A stretch of DNA of 64,000 nucleotides from Ectopseudomonas guguanensis (GCF_900104265.1 NZ_FNJJ01000008.1:198000-261999); one strand, 5' to 3'. Shown: positions 36,907 through 45,858, counted from the first letter of the stretch. The notes: a model not told the origin generated them from the sequence alone. Numbers and translations: made by a program.

Positions 36907-38822
36907 TGCGGACGAGCCATCGGCTGCGCCGGATAGCGAAAGCGCAGGAATTTCTGGGCGTTGCTCACCACCTGAAAGGCTTCCTTGAGGTGGTGACGTT
37001 CGCTGGAGCTGAACTTCTCCGGCTCGACGTAGTTGTCCGGCGGGTTGCCGGCCTCGACCTCACGGGCCTGGTGGCGGATGCGCACCAGGCTGAGGAACTC
37101 GAAGGCATAGCGCAGGTGTTCCAGCGCCTCCTTGGGCAGCAGCTTGGTGGCGGCGATGGCGTCGAGGCGCTCCAGCGAGTTCTGCGCCTTGGAGCCGCAG
37201 GCCAGGGCATGCACACGGATCAGGTCGGTGAGTGGCGCAGTGCCGCGGCCCTTGAGGTTGATGATGTTCTTCTGGCGGCCGTCGGTCTCCATGACGAAGG
37301 TACGGAAGAAACCCAGCGGCGGCGTTCGATTAAGTGCGTTGCGTGCCAGCGCCGCGAGGAAGGCCGGGGTGGCGCTGGCCTTTTCCGCCAGCAGCTCCTT
37401 GAGGTTTTCCACCAGGGCGGTATTGCCGTATACGCCATCGAGGTCGAAGAAGATGCTGCTGTTGAGCAGCGTCTCCGGGTTCGGCTGCTCGATCCACTGG
37501 CTGAAGTAGCCGCGCCAGACTTTCAGCGGCTGGCGCCATTTCGGGTTGCTGGCCATGATGCCGCCCTTGCAGTAGGCATAGCCGCAGGCCGACAGGCCGT
37601 TGCTGACGAACTGCGCCAGTTCGGCAAAGTAGGCATCGTGCCGGTCGGGGTCGAAGCTGTCGTCCAGTACCAGGGCATTGTCCTGGTCGGTGAGCAGCAG
37701 TTGCTCGTCACGTGCCATCGAGCCGGCGATCATGAAGCAGTAGGGCACCGGCGGGGGGCCGAGCTTTTCCTCGGCGAGTACCAGCAGGCGGCGGGTGAAG
37801 GCGCGGCCGATGCTGCTCATGGCACGGCCGACCATGTGTGCGCTGGCATCGTCGGCGACCATGCGTACGAAGGTCGCGTGCAGGTCCGGCAGCAGGCTCT
37901 TGAGGCCTTCCACCGAGTTCTGGTTGAAGATGCTGTTGACCAGGTACAGGCTGCTGCGCGACTCGTAGCGAATCACGTCGGCCAGCGAGATCATGCCGAC
38001 CGGGCGCCGCCGCTGCAGCACGGGCAGGTGGTGAATGTTGTTGCGCAGCATGCACAGCATGGCCTCGAACACCGACTCGTCGGCCTGCACGGTGACCGGG
38101 CCGGGGGTCATCACCTGGCTGACCGGCGTATCGCCTGGCAAGCCTTCGGCCAGCACGCGGGTGCGCAGGTCGCGATCGGTAAGGATGCCGGCCATCACCT
38201 GGTTCTGCTGATCGGCCACCTGCACCTGCGCCGGATTGGGCCAGCGCCGCTCGGGGTTGACGATGATCACCGACGATACGCTCTGCTCGCTCATCACCTT
38301 CGCCACCTGCTGCACGGGCATGTCCAGCGGGACGCTGACCGGCGAGCGGCTGATCAGCTTGCGCACCCTGATCTTCATCAGCTCGCTGGCTTTGCCGTGG
38401 CTGTCTTCCAGGGCCGACTTGAGCCGCGACTGGCCTTCGGCCTCGACGAAGTCGGCGAAGCTGTCGAACTGGTCGCACAGTTGTTGAAACAGCGGGCCGG
38501 GGATGAAGTAGATCAGGCTGTCTTCCAGCGCCCTGGCGCCCAGGCGTACCTTGTTGCCACGCAGCAGGCCGGCCTGGCCGAAGATATCGCCTTCGGTCAG
38601 GCGGTTGTGCAGCTCGCCTCCGCGGCGGTGGATTTCCACCGCGCCGCTGCGCACGTAGTGCAGTTCGTGGATCGGCGCGCCGGAGGCGAGTATCTCGCTG
38701 CCGGCCTTGAAGTAGCCGACCTGCACCTGGCGGGCAATCTCGTCGAGTGTCTGTTCCGGGAGGTTGTCGAAGGGGGCGAAGCGATTCAGGTGATCGCGGA
38801 TCTCGATCAGCTCGATCTGCAT
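36903..38822 (-). CDS. Cyclic-nucleotide-binding / CBS / DUF294 nucleotidyltransferase-like protein
   Basis: The 639-residue cytoplasmic protein has four parts: a cNMP-binding domain (about 15-125, ending FGQAGLLRGNKVRLGARA), two CBS domains (about 160-290, with VSSVIIVNPERRW and HHLPVLQRRRPVGMISL), a DUF294 nucleotidyltransferase domain (about 320-450, MIAGSMARDEQLLLTDQDNA with GS and paired aspartates), and a DUF294 C-terminal helical domain. Proteins of this kind are GlnD-like signal transducers. ATG 38822 starts it; an upstream extension of 16 residues is not convincing. Its stop overlaps the exonuclease start by four bases. Confidence 0.9.
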   Translation of the reverse strand: MQIELIEIRDHLNRFAPFDNLPEQTLDEIARQVQVGYFKAGSEILASGAPIHELHYVRSGAVEIHRRGGELHNRLTEGDIFGQAGLLRGNKVRLGARALEDSLIYFIPGPLFQQLCDQFDSFADFVEAEGQSRLKSALEDSHGKASELMKIRVRKLISRSPVSVPLDMPVQQVAKVMSEQSVSSVIIVNPERRWPNPAQVQVADQQNQVMAGILTDRDLRTRVLAEGLPGDTPVSQVMTPGPVTVQADESVFEAMLCMLRNNIHHLPVLQRRRPVGMISLADVIRYESRSSLYLVNSIFNQNSVEGLKSLLPDLHATFVRMVADDASAHMVGRAMSSIGRAFTRRLLVLAEEKLGPPPVPYCFMIAGSMARDEQLLLTDQDNALVLDDSFDPDRHDAYFAELAQFVSNGLSACGYAYCKGGIMASNPKWRQPLKVWRGYFSQWIEQPNPETLLNSSIFFDLDGVYGNTALVENLKELLAEKASATPAFLAALARNALNRTPPLGFFRTFVMETDGRQKNIINLKGRGTAPLTDLIRVHALACGSKAQNSLERLDAIAATKLLPKEALEHLRYAFEFLSLVRIRHQAREVEAGNPPDNYVEPEKFSSSERHHLKEAFQVVSNAQKFLRFRYPAQPMARPQ

Positions 38823-39003
38823 GGGGGGCCTCGCTGGCAGGCTGGCACTAGAGGATACGGGCATAACCACGGGATGTCCCCCGGGGCGTCGCGATGAGGA
38901 CAGTGGGGGTCACAACTGGCCAAACAAGCGGCGCTTGGCCCCCGGGCCTAGGCAGCCGGCTTCGGCTGACCTGTCATGACTCGAAGGCGTGGACAGCCAG
39001 GGA

Positions 39004-39894
39004 TCAGCTCCAGTTCCAGCGGCTTTCGGCCACCGCGTCGTGGGCGTGCAGGCTTTCCGCGTGTACCACCCTGAGGCAGAAGGCGCTGGCCTGTGGCAGC
39101 TGGCGCAGGGCGCGGTGCAGGCGGCGGGCGGCGTCCTCGCAGAACATCAGATTCTGCCCGTTGGCCAGGGCGAAGGCCTGTTCGTCTGCGCGTTTCACCG
39201 CGGTTTGCACCGGCGTGCCGAGCGCGCGTTCGGCGCTGTCGATCAGCGCCAGCAGCGGCAGCTCGGCGCAGTCGGGGGCCAGGCGTAGCCGCAGGGTCGC
39301 CGTGCTGCGCTGGCTGTGCGGCGTGGCGACTATGCCCTGGGTCGAGCCGAGCCAGTCGAGCACCTCCAGATAGTCCAGCGACTCCTGCGCAAAGGTCTCG
39401 GCGAAGCGCTGCTGAATCAACTGGCGGGCCAGCGCTGCCGAGCAGGGGCAGGTCGAGGAGTAGTCCAGTTCCACCTGCAGTTCCGTATGCAGGCCGCGGC
39501 CATCCTGGCGGGCGTGAATCTCGAAGGGGTAGTGCTTCCAGCCGCTCAACTGGCTGACCAGTGCCGGGCGCTGCAGCGGCAGCGCGCCGCGCACCGTCAG
39601 CGAGGCGCTGTCGGACAGCTCGTGGTGACTGCTCAGGCAGCCGTCCAGCAGATGCTGCAGCGCAGCGAGGGTCAGCGGCTTGCCCGCCAAATGCTGCAGG
39701 GCCAGATACAGGCGCGACATGTGAATGCCGCGCGCACCGGCATCGTCGAGGCTGACGCCGATATCGACGCTGGCGGTCACGGCCGCGCCCGCCAGGCGAA
39801 TGGGCAGAGCGATACCGGCCATGCCGACCCACTGCAGTGGCAGATCGTGGTGAGTGGCTTGAGCGGCAATATCCGGCAGAGGCTGTTCGTTCAT
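39004..39894 (-). CDS. folE2: GTP cyclohydrolase I type B (FolE2), zinc-independent
   Basis: FolE2 makes dihydroneopterin triphosphate, the first step of folate synthesis, with a metal other than zinc, and takes over from FolE when zinc is scarce. The 296-residue protein has the catalytic cysteine segment YSSTCPCSAALARQLI, plus RGIHMSRLYLAL and GQNLMFCEDAARRL. It is divergent from dksA2 across a Zur-type site, a layout typical of the Pseudomonas zinc-starvation response. RNA from this gene would start within the Zur region. Confidence 0.94.
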   Translation of the reverse strand: MNEQPLPDIAAQATHHDLPLQWVGMAGIALPIRLAGAAVTASVDIGVSLDDAGARGIHMSRLYLALQHLAGKPLTLAALQHLLDGCLSSHHELSDSASLTVRGALPLQRPALVSQLSGWKHYPFEIHARQDGRGLHTELQVELDYSSTCPCSAALARQLIQQRFAETFAQESLDYLEVLDWLGSTQGIVATPHSQRSTATLRLRLAPDCAELPLLALIDSAERALGTPVQTAVKRADEQAFALANGQNLMFCEDAARRLHRALRQLPQASAFCLRVVHAESLHAHDAVAESRWNWS

Positions 39895-39923
39895 CGCAAA
39901 TCCGTGGGTTGCTGTCGGAAATA

Positions 39924-39943
39924 AATGTTATGTTATAACAATT
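39924..39943. promoter_or_regulatory. Zur-like operator between folE2 and dksA2
   Basis: AATGTTATGTTATAACAAT contains the palindrome TGTTATAACA. The first 19 bases are identical to the site at 8691-8709. It lies in the 71-base gap between divergent zinc-sparing genes, so one site can control both directions. Confidence 0.82.
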
Positions 39944-39965
39944 GAAACAAGCCAGCCGATTTGCC

Positions 39966-40388
39966 ATGACCCTGACCATGCCCACCGAAGCCGAACTGCT
40001 GGCCCAGCCAGCCGACGACTACATGAACGATGCCCAGCAGCGGTTCTTCCGCGAATTACTGCTGGCCCAGCGAGCCGAATTGCAGGCGCGCATCGACGAG
40101 GAATTCACCGAGCTGCGTCAGCCCGATACCAGCAGCGACGTTGCCGATATCGGTGCCGCCGAGGAGCAGCGCCAGTGGCAGCTGCGCCTGCTGGAGCGGG
40201 AAAAGAAGCTGCTGGACAAGATCGACCAGGCGCTCGAACGCCTGGCGCGTGGCGAATACGGCTGGTGCGCCGAGACCGGCGAACCCATCGGCCTGAAACG
40301 CCTACTGCTGCGTCCGACCGCGACCCTGTGCATCGAAGCCAAGGAGCGGCAGGAGCAGCGCGAAAAACATCAGCGTGACCGTGACTGA
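39966..40388 (+). CDS. dksA2: DksA2, DksA paralogue lacking two zinc-finger cysteines
   Basis: This 140-residue RNA-polymerase secondary-channel protein works with ppGpp in the stringent response. Acidic tip residues are retained in SSDVADIGAAEE (D58, D61). The C-terminal knuckle has only C101 and C122; the partner positions are T104 and A125 (CAET and CIEA), so zinc cannot be bound by four cysteines. This pattern matches the zinc-independent PA5536 type. I start it at ATG 39966; ATG 39978 is also possible. It is followed 15 bases later by a COG0523 GTPase. Confidence 0.92.
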   Translation: MTLTMPTEAELLAQPADDYMNDAQQRFFRELLLAQRAELQARIDEEFTELRQPDTSSDVADIGAAEEQRQWQLRLLEREKKLLDKIDQALERLARGEYGWCAETGEPIGLKRLLLRPTATLCIEAKERQEQREKHQRDRD

Positions 40389-40403
40389 ACGAGGAACACC
40401 CCC

Positions 40404-41609
40404 ATGAATCAGCGTCTACCCGTTACCGTGCTGTCCGGCTTTCTCGGCGCCGGCAAGAGCACCCTGCTCAACCATGTGCTGAAGAATCGCGAAGGCCGCA
40501 AGGTCGCGGTGATCGTCAACGACATGAGCGAAATCAACATCGACGGTGCCACCGTCCAGCAGGACGTCAGCCTCAACCGTGCCGAAGAGAAGCTGGTTGA
40601 AATGAGCAACGGCTGCATCTGCTGCACCTTGCGCGAAGACCTGCTCGACGAGGTCAGCCGCCTGGCCAGCGAAGGCCGCTTCGACTACCTGCTGATCGAG
40701 TCCACCGGCATCAGCGAGCCGCTGCCGGTGGCCGAGACCTTCACCTTCCGCGACGAGCAGGGGCGCAGCCTGTCCGACCTGGCGCGGCTGGACACCATGG
40801 TCACGGTGGTCGACGGGGTGAACTTCCTGCGCGATTTCCATGAGGCCGACAGCCTGGCCAGCCGTGGCGAAACCCTGGGCGAGGAGGACGAACGCTCGAT
40901 CACCGACCTGCTGATCGAGCAGGTGGAGTTCGCCGACGTGATCCTCATCAGCAAGATCGACCTGATCAGCCAGGCCGAGCGCGAGGAGTTGATGGCCATC
41001 CTGCGCGGGCTCAACACCCACGCGGACATCCAGGCCATGAGCATGGGGCAGATCGCCCTGGACAAGATCCTCGACACCGGCCGCTTCGATTTCGACCGCG
41101 CCTCGCAAGCACCGGGCTGGCTCAAGGAACTGCGCGGCGAGCACGTGCCGGAAACCGAGGAATACGGCATCGCCTCCAGCGCCTACCGCGCGCGTCGGCC
41201 CTTCCATCCGCAGCGCTTCTTCGACTTCCTCTCGCAGGAATGGACGAATGGCCGCCTGCTGCGCTCCAAGGGCTTCTTCTGGCTGGCCAGCAAGTATCAG
41301 GAGGCCGGCAGCTGGTCGCAGGCCGGCGGCCTGATGCGTCACGGCCTGGCCGGACGCTGGTGGCGCTTCGTGTCCAGGCAACACTGGCCGCAGGACGAGG
41401 AAGGCCTGCAGGCGATCATGAAGCACTGGAGCGCAGAGGTCGGTGATTGCCGCCAGGAGCTGGTGTTCATCGGCCAGAACATCGACTTCGCCCGCCTGAC
41501 CGCCGAGCTGGACGCCTGCCTGCTCACCGATGAGGAAATGGCCGGCGGCCCGGAAGCCTGGCGTCTGCTCGCCGACCCGTTCGGCGCCTGGCAGCAGGAG
41601 GCCGCCTGA
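40404..41609 (+). CDS. COG0523 GTP-dependent zinc metallochaperone (ZigA-like)
   Basis: The 401-residue G3E GTPase has the P-loop GFLGAGKST (residues 12-20), the metal-binding CICC motif at C71-C74, STGISEP as Walker B region and SKID as the base-recognition motif. The C-terminal CobW domain has several histidines and tryptophans ([22 protein letters not shown]). Family members under Zur hand zinc to essential enzymes under starvation. It is in one unit with dksA2 and DUF1826 and behind the Zur site. Its stop overlaps the next start by one base. Confidence 0.92.
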   Translation: MNQRLPVTVLSGFLGAGKSTLLNHVLKNREGRKVAVIVNDMSEINIDGATVQQDVSLNRAEEKLVEMSNGCICCTLREDLLDEVSRLASEGRFDYLLIESTGISEPLPVAETFTFRDEQGRSLSDLARLDTMVTVVDGVNFLRDFHEADSLASRGETLGEEDERSITDLLIEQVEFADVILISKIDLISQAEREELMAILRGLNTHADIQAMSMGQIALDKILDTGRFDFDRASQAPGWLKELRGEHVPETEEYGIASSAYRARRPFHPQRFFDFLSQEWTNGRLLRSKGFFWLASKYQEAGSWSQAGGLMRHGLAGRWWRFVSRQHWPQDEEGLQAIMKHWSAEVGDCRQELVFIGQNIDFARLTAELDACLLTDEEMAGGPEAWRLLADPFGAWQQEAA

Positions 41610-42253
41610 TGTTCGCCCTGCAGTTGCCGAAAGTGTCCCGGCAGGTGCTGGGAGCGGATATTCAGGTGCTCGGCGAGGTGCTGCACGACGGCGTCAACCT
41701 GGCCGTCTGGCAGCGCCGCCTGCCGGCGCAGATCGCCGACTTCGCCGATGCGCTGCTGGCCCAGGGCGAGCCCCTGGCGCATTCCATGACCCTGGAACTG
41801 CCGCGTGCCGACAGCGAGCCGAACCTGAGCGGCCTGGTCGCGCAGTATGCCGACCTGCCGGGCCAGGCCGCCTTCCTCGCCGACGTGGCCTGGCTGGTGC
41901 GCGCCTACGCCTGCCTGCTCGATGCCCAGCGCATAGGGCTGCGCCTGCGCGCGCTGGACAAGGCCATGTGCCCGCGCTTTCACGTCGACCATGTACCGCT
42001 GCGGCTGATCACCAGCTACGCCGGAGTTGGCAGCGAGTGGCTGGAAGAGGGCGCGATGCCGCGCAGCAGGCTCGGTCAGCCGGATGCAGAGCCTACGGAT
42101 GAGGCGGTGATCCAGCGTCTGGATACCGGGCATGTGGCGCTGGCCAAGGGCGAGAAGTGGCAGGGTAACGAAGGCCGTGGGCTGATCCATCGCTCACCGC
42201 AGCCGCCGGCCGGTCAGCGGCGCCTGCTGCTGACACTGGATTGGCTGGCCTGA
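41609..42253 (+). CDS. DUF1826 protein, last gene of the Zur-type unit
   Basis: The 214-residue protein has the DUF1826 pattern, including CPRFHVDHVPLRLITSYAGVG and the C-terminal GLIHRSPQPPAGQRRLLLTLDW. The HxD...H arrangement resembles a 2-oxoglutarate or metal-binding double-stranded beta-helix, but its reaction is unknown. It overlaps the COG0523 gene by one base and so belongs to the zinc-starvation response. In P. aeruginosa it corresponds, as I recall, to PA5534. Confidence 0.85.
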   Translation: MFALQLPKVSRQVLGADIQVLGEVLHDGVNLAVWQRRLPAQIADFADALLAQGEPLAHSMTLELPRADSEPNLSGLVAQYADLPGQAAFLADVAWLVRAYACLLDAQRIGLRLRALDKAMCPRFHVDHVPLRLITSYAGVGSEWLEEGAMPRSRLGQPDAEPTDEAVIQRLDTGHVALAKGEKWQGNEGRGLIHRSPQPPAGQRRLLLTLDWLA

Positions 42254-42272
42254 ACGAAACTGTCGGCATGGC

Positions 42273-42304
42273 AAAAAAATAGGCCGGAGCGACTGCCCCG
42301 GCCT
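42273..42304 (-). terminator. Rho-independent terminator on the minus strand
   Basis: On the minus strand GGCCGGGGCAGTCGCTCCGG ends in CC-TATTTTTTT. It would end the RNA of the small secreted protein gene 95 bases upstream of it. Confidence 0.75.
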
Positions 42305-42319
42305 CAAGCACCAAGAGAT

Positions 42320-42343
42320 CATGTCGACGCGTGACTCGACATG
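42320..42343. repeat. Local inverted repeat
   Basis: CATGTCGA and TCGACATG face each other across eight bases in the gap between two convergent genes. No other copy is seen in the window. Confidence 0.4.
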
Positions 42344-42398
42344 AGGGTCATGTGAGGTACCCATCGTCATTAGGCGCTTGTTGGATGACGCTTTGATG

Positions 42399-42749
42399 TC
42401 AGGGCTTGATCCACTTGCCCTGATACTGCGTCTTGCAGGCCGGCTCCAGATACAGCGCATCGCTGGCCACGCCGTAGTAGTGGATGTCCTGCAGGTACAT
42501 ACCGCTGCCGGCGCGCGCGTTCTGGCAAATGCCATAGGCACCCTGCGGGCACTGCTCGACGAACTCCACCTCGACCGTCTGCCCCTGCAGCTGCGGCTGG
42601 CAGAAGCCCTCGCGAAACAGCGTGGCGGGAATGTTGCGATTCTCCTGGCAGACCTTCACATCCAGACGCTCGGCCTGGCTATGCACCACACAGGCTTCGG
42701 CCAGGGCCAGGCCCGGCAGCAGAGAGAACAGCAACAGCCATGCACGCAT
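42399..42749 (-). CDS. Small secreted cysteine-containing protein of unknown function
   Basis: The 116-residue protein has a signal peptide (MRAWLLLFSLLPGLALA), then a mature part with six cysteines (CVVHSQ, VCQENRN, GFCQPQ, QCPQGAYGICQ, ACKTQYQG), consistent with three disulfides. No catalytic motif is recognised. ATG 42749 with GGGAG upstream is preferred over a longer frame whose extra 22 residues are basic and unsupported. It is transcribed towards the Zur-type cluster. Confidence 0.65.
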   Translation of the reverse strand: MRAWLLLFSLLPGLALAEACVVHSQAERLDVKVCQENRNIPATLFREGFCQPQLQGQTVEVEFVEQCPQGAYGICQNARAGSGMYLQDIHYYGVASDALYLEPACKTQYQGKWIKP

Positions 42750-42844
42750 CGTTTCGACTCCCGAAAAACTGCCGGCGAATCTAACATGCCGCTTCCTTGC
42801 AGTCTGTGCTGGCACTTGCCCGGCGAACCACCGACCATAGATTC

Positions 42845-43819
42845 ATGCTCAGTCAAATCCCTACCCACCTCATCGCCGGCCCGCTGGGTGCCGGCAAGAC
42901 CAGCCTGATCCGCCACCTGCTGGCGCAGAAACCGGCGGGCGAGCGCTGGGCGGTGCTGATCAACGAATTCGGCCAGATCGGCCTGGATGCGGCCTTGCTG
43001 GAGCAAGGTGACGATGGCATCGCCCTGGCCGAAGTGGCTGGTGGCTGTGTGTGCTGCGTCAACGGCGCGCCCTTCCAGATCGGCCTCGGCCGCCTGCTGC
43101 GCAAGGCCAGGCCTGATCGCCTGTTGGTCGAACCATCCGGTCTGGGGCATCCGGCGCAGTTGCTGGCGCAGTTGCGCCAGCCGCCCTGGCTCGGCGTACT
43201 GGCCGTGCAGCCGGCGTTGCTGGTGCTGGACGCCGCCGCCCTGGCGGCCGGTCAGCCGCTGCCGCAGGTGCAGCGTCAGGCGCTGGATGAGGCTGGCCTG
43301 CTGCTATTGAACAAGAGTGAGCATCTGAGCGCCGCGGACCGCACTCGCATCGTCGCGGCATTGCCGTCATTGCCGCTGCACTGGACCACCCAGGGCCGCC
43401 TCGACCTGGCCGCGCTGCCAGGTTTCGGCGCGCGCGCAGCTGAGGCCGAGACGGCCGAGCTTCCCGCCGCCACCGCTTCTCTGACGCAGCTTTGGCGTGC
43501 GCCGGACGAACCCATCTGCCTGATCCAGGACCAGCCCGAGGGCTGGAGTATCGGCTGGCGCTGGCACCCGAGCCAGTGCTTCGACCTCGAGCAGGTCAGC
43601 CGCTGGCTGCAGAGCCTGGGTTGGCGCAGGGCCAAGGCCGTGCTGCATGGCGCCGAGGGCTGGCGTTCGCTCAATGCCGTGCAGGGGCAAGTGCCGCAGC
43701 CCTGGAGCCCGAGCGAATGGCGCAAGGACTCGCGGCTGGAGTTGATCTTCGAGCAGGCGCAGGGCGCCGACGCACTGACCGCTGCGTTCGCCGCCTGCCG
43801 AATCCCTGCGGCCGGCTGA
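42845..43819 (+). CDS. COG0523 family GTPase, second copy (YjiA/CobW-like)
   Basis: The 324-residue protein has the P-loop GPLGAGKTS (residues 12-20), the CVCC motif at 68-71, EPSGLGHP and the NKSE base-recognition stretch. The C-terminal domain is shorter than in the ZigA-like copy at 40404. No Zur box is visible before it, so it may serve a housekeeping metal-insertion role or be controlled elsewhere. I start it at ATG 42845. The frame is open upstream into the divergent small gene's promoter region. Confidence 0.88.
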   Translation: MLSQIPTHLIAGPLGAGKTSLIRHLLAQKPAGERWAVLINEFGQIGLDAALLEQGDDGIALAEVAGGCVCCVNGAPFQIGLGRLLRKARPDRLLVEPSGLGHPAQLLAQLRQPPWLGVLAVQPALLVLDAAALAAGQPLPQVQRQALDEAGLLLLNKSEHLSAADRTRIVAALPSLPLHWTTQGRLDLAALPGFGARAAEAETAELPAATASLTQLWRAPDEPICLIQDQPEGWSIGWRWHPSQCFDLEQVSRWLQSLGWRRAKAVLHGAEGWRSLNAVQGQVPQPWSPSEWRKDSRLELIFEQAQGADALTAAFAACRIPAAG

Positions 43820-43856
43820 TACACTCGCCGCGCTTTTTCTGCTGTGGATAACCCTT

Positions 43857-44735
43857 ATGCACCTGCTGCCCTGGTCCCATGACACCTCTGCCGGTTTCAC
43901 CCTGCGCGGCTGGCATACGCCGCCGTCGGGCAAACCGCTGCTGCATTTCCTGCACGGCAACGGTTATTGCGGGCGGGTCTACACGCCGATGCTGGCGCTG
44001 CTGGCCGAGGATTTCGACCTCTGGCTGTGCGACGTGCAGGGCCATGGTGACAGCGATCACGGTGGTCGTTTCCACGGCTGGAACCGCAGCGCCGAGCTGG
44101 CGGTGGAGGCCTTCGAGGCCCTGCGCGCGCCGTTCGGCGAGGTGCCGCGCTTCGCTCTGGGGCACAGCTTTGGCGGTGTGCTCACCAGTCTGATCCTGGC
44201 GCGCCATCCCGAATTGTTCCGGCGCGCCGTGCTGCTCGACCCGGTGCTGTTCAGCCCGGCGATGATCGGCGTGATGGCGCTGTCCGACGTGGTCGGCCTG
44301 GCGCAGCGCACCGGCCTGGCGAAGAAGGCCCAGAAGCGTCGCCGGCAATGGCCCGATCGCGCCAGCGCACATGCCGCGCTGCACGGCCGCGGCATGTTCC
44401 GCGGCTGGGACGAAGCGGCGTTCGACGCTTATATCGAGCATGCGCTGAAGGATGTCGAGGGCGGCGTCGAACTCAAGTGTAGGCCCAGCCGCGAGGCGGA
44501 GATCTTCGGCTCCTACCCGCGGCGCTTGTGGCCGTCGCTGGCCAGGGTGACGACGCCGACCGAAGTGATCCACGGCGCGCACACCTATCCCTTCGTTGCC
44601 CGATCGGTGGCGCGTTGGTGCGCGAGCAACGCCCATGTGCGCAGCCAGGTGGTGCCGGGCGGGCATTGCTTCATGCAGGAGCAACCGGTCGACAGCGCAG
44701 CGCGGGTCGCGGACTTCCTGTTGCAGCGCAGCTGA
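43857..44735 (+). CDS. Alpha/beta hydrolase
   Basis: The 292-residue enzyme has the oxyanion segment FLHGNGYCGRVY, the nucleophile elbow GHSFGG with S104, an acidic residue near VIHGAHTYPF and the catalytic histidine in VPGGHCFMQEQP. No signal peptide is present, so it acts in the cytoplasm. The substrate is not predictable. It follows the COG0523 gene by 37 bases and may be cotranscribed. A family-E repeat lies after the stop. Confidence 0.88.
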   Translation: MHLLPWSHDTSAGFTLRGWHTPPSGKPLLHFLHGNGYCGRVYTPMLALLAEDFDLWLCDVQGHGDSDHGGRFHGWNRSAELAVEAFEALRAPFGEVPRFALGHSFGGVLTSLILARHPELFRRAVLLDPVLFSPAMIGVMALSDVVGLAQRTGLAKKAQKRRRQWPDRASAHAALHGRGMFRGWDEAAFDAYIEHALKDVEGGVELKCRPSREAEIFGSYPRRLWPSLARVTTPTEVIHGAHTYPFVARSVARWCASNAHVRSQVVPGGHCFMQEQPVDSAARVADFLLQRS

Positions 44736-44739
44736 GCGA

Positions 44740-44760
44740 GTAGGGCGGGTGCAACCCGCC
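44740..44760 (+). repeat. Palindromic repeat, family E (single copy)
   Basis: GTAGGGCGGGTGCAACCCGC is located between two convergent genes and may act as a weak terminator for both. Confidence 0.65.
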
Positions 44761-44771
44761 ACCCTCGCGGG

Positions 44772-45164
44772 TTATGCCTTGCGTCGCCAGTCTTCGAGGC
44801 GGATCACGTTGTCACGAGTCTGCACCGACACCGGTTCGGGCTGCGGTTCCAGCACCGGGTGCGGCTCCAGTTCGATGCGTCCGAGGTGCGCGCCGAACAT
44901 GCTGATATGCCCGCGCAGACGCTGCTCACCGGTGACGGTGAACTCGAAGTCATACAGCCGCGCCAGGCGCCGGTGCCCCCTGGCATCACGCTGGATGGCC
45001 AGGCGGCGTAGCGCCACGGCGCCGTCGAGCAGCTCCACGTCGAGCTTGGCGCAGTGCTGCTTGGCCAGCGCCAGCGCGCGCTCGCGAATGCCGTGGCCGC
45101 GCCACAGCCAGGCGCAGACGGCGGCGAACAGCATCAGCAGGAAGACATCGAACAGGTTGATCAT
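44772..45164 (-). CDS. DUF3301 membrane-anchored protein
   Basis: The 130-residue protein begins with a membrane helix (residues 3-22, LFDVFLLMLFAAVCAWLWRG) followed by RERALALAKQHCAKLDVELLDGAVALRR, the DUF3301 core. A proline-rich C-terminus with VIRLEDWRRKA ends it. The family is common in gammaproteobacteria and of unknown function. Confidence 0.82.
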   Translation of the reverse strand: MINLFDVFLLMLFAAVCAWLWRGHGIRERALALAKQHCAKLDVELLDGAVALRRLAIQRDARGHRRLARLYDFEFTVTGEQRLRGHISMFGAHLGRIELEPHPVLEPQPEPVSVQTRDNVIRLEDWRRKA

Positions 45165-45285
45165 GACGACTCCGGAGCAGGGAAACAGAGCTTAGCCTAT
45201 CTGTCGCCCAGTTCTCAGCATCCCGCTTGCCCTTGCGTCGGCTGTGCATTAGCGTTCGCGCACTTCACACGAAAAGGACGTCATC

Positions 45286-45819
45286 ATGCATTGCCCCGCC
45301 TGCCGTACCAGTCGCCTGCAACCGACAAAATTCGACGATGGCCTGCTCGGCCATGGCTGCCCGCAATGCGCTGGTACGCTGGTCAGCCTGCTGCATTATC
45401 GTGACTGGGCCGAGCGCCGGCCCGCGCAGGAAACCTCGACAGCCCTTGCCGCCGAAGCCGAAGTGGGTGAAACCAGCCATGCGCTGAGCTGCCCCAAGTG
45501 CGCCAAGCTGATGAGCAAGTACCAGATCAGCGGCACCCGCGCCAACCGTCTGGACCTGTGCGGCAGCTGCGACGAAGCCTGGCTGGACAGCGGTGAATGG
45601 CAGCTGCTCAAGGCCCTGGAGCTGAGCCAGCGCATGCCGGCGATCTTCACCGACGCCTGGCAGCGCCAGGTGCGTCAGGAGGCCAGCGAACAGGCGCGGC
45701 GTGAGCGCTTCGGCCGTATCGCCGGCGCGGATGCCATCGCCCGCGCCGACGAGATTCGCGCCTGGCTCAAGGATCATCCGCAGCGCCGCGAGCTGCTGTT
45801 CTACATCGGCCACGACTAG
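45286..45819 (+). CDS. Zinc-ribbon (zf-TFIIB-like) protein
   Basis: The 177-residue protein has two CxxC knuckles at the N-terminus (MHCPACRTS and GCPQCAG), then a second pair, SCPKCAKLM and DLCGSCDEAWLDSGEWQLL. The last is the transcription-factor-IIB-like zinc ribbon seen in many uncharacterised bacterial proteins. The C-terminal part is helical and charged. It probably binds two zinc ions. The partner is unknown. Confidence 0.8.
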   Translation: MHCPACRTSRLQPTKFDDGLLGHGCPQCAGTLVSLLHYRDWAERRPAQETSTALAAEAEVGETSHALSCPKCAKLMSKYQISGTRANRLDLCGSCDEAWLDSGEWQLLKALELSQRMPAIFTDAWQRQVRQEASEQARRERFGRIAGADAIARADEIRAWLKDHPQRRELLFYIGHD

Positions 45820-45837
45820 GCGCGAGCTGCTGCCTGC

Positions 45838-45858
45838 GGCGGGTTGCACCCGCCCTAC
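45838..45858 (-). repeat. Palindromic repeat, family E, supplies the thioesterase stop codon
   Basis: GGCGGGTTGCACCCGCCCTA; on the minus strand its GTAG contains the TAG stop of the downstream-reading thioesterase gene (45855-45857). Confidence 0.7.

Noticed and set aside
36876..38897. A 673-codon plus-strand frame opposite the CBS-nucleotidyltransferase gene
   Set aside because: It is a shadow of the real gene; it has biased composition and no signature.
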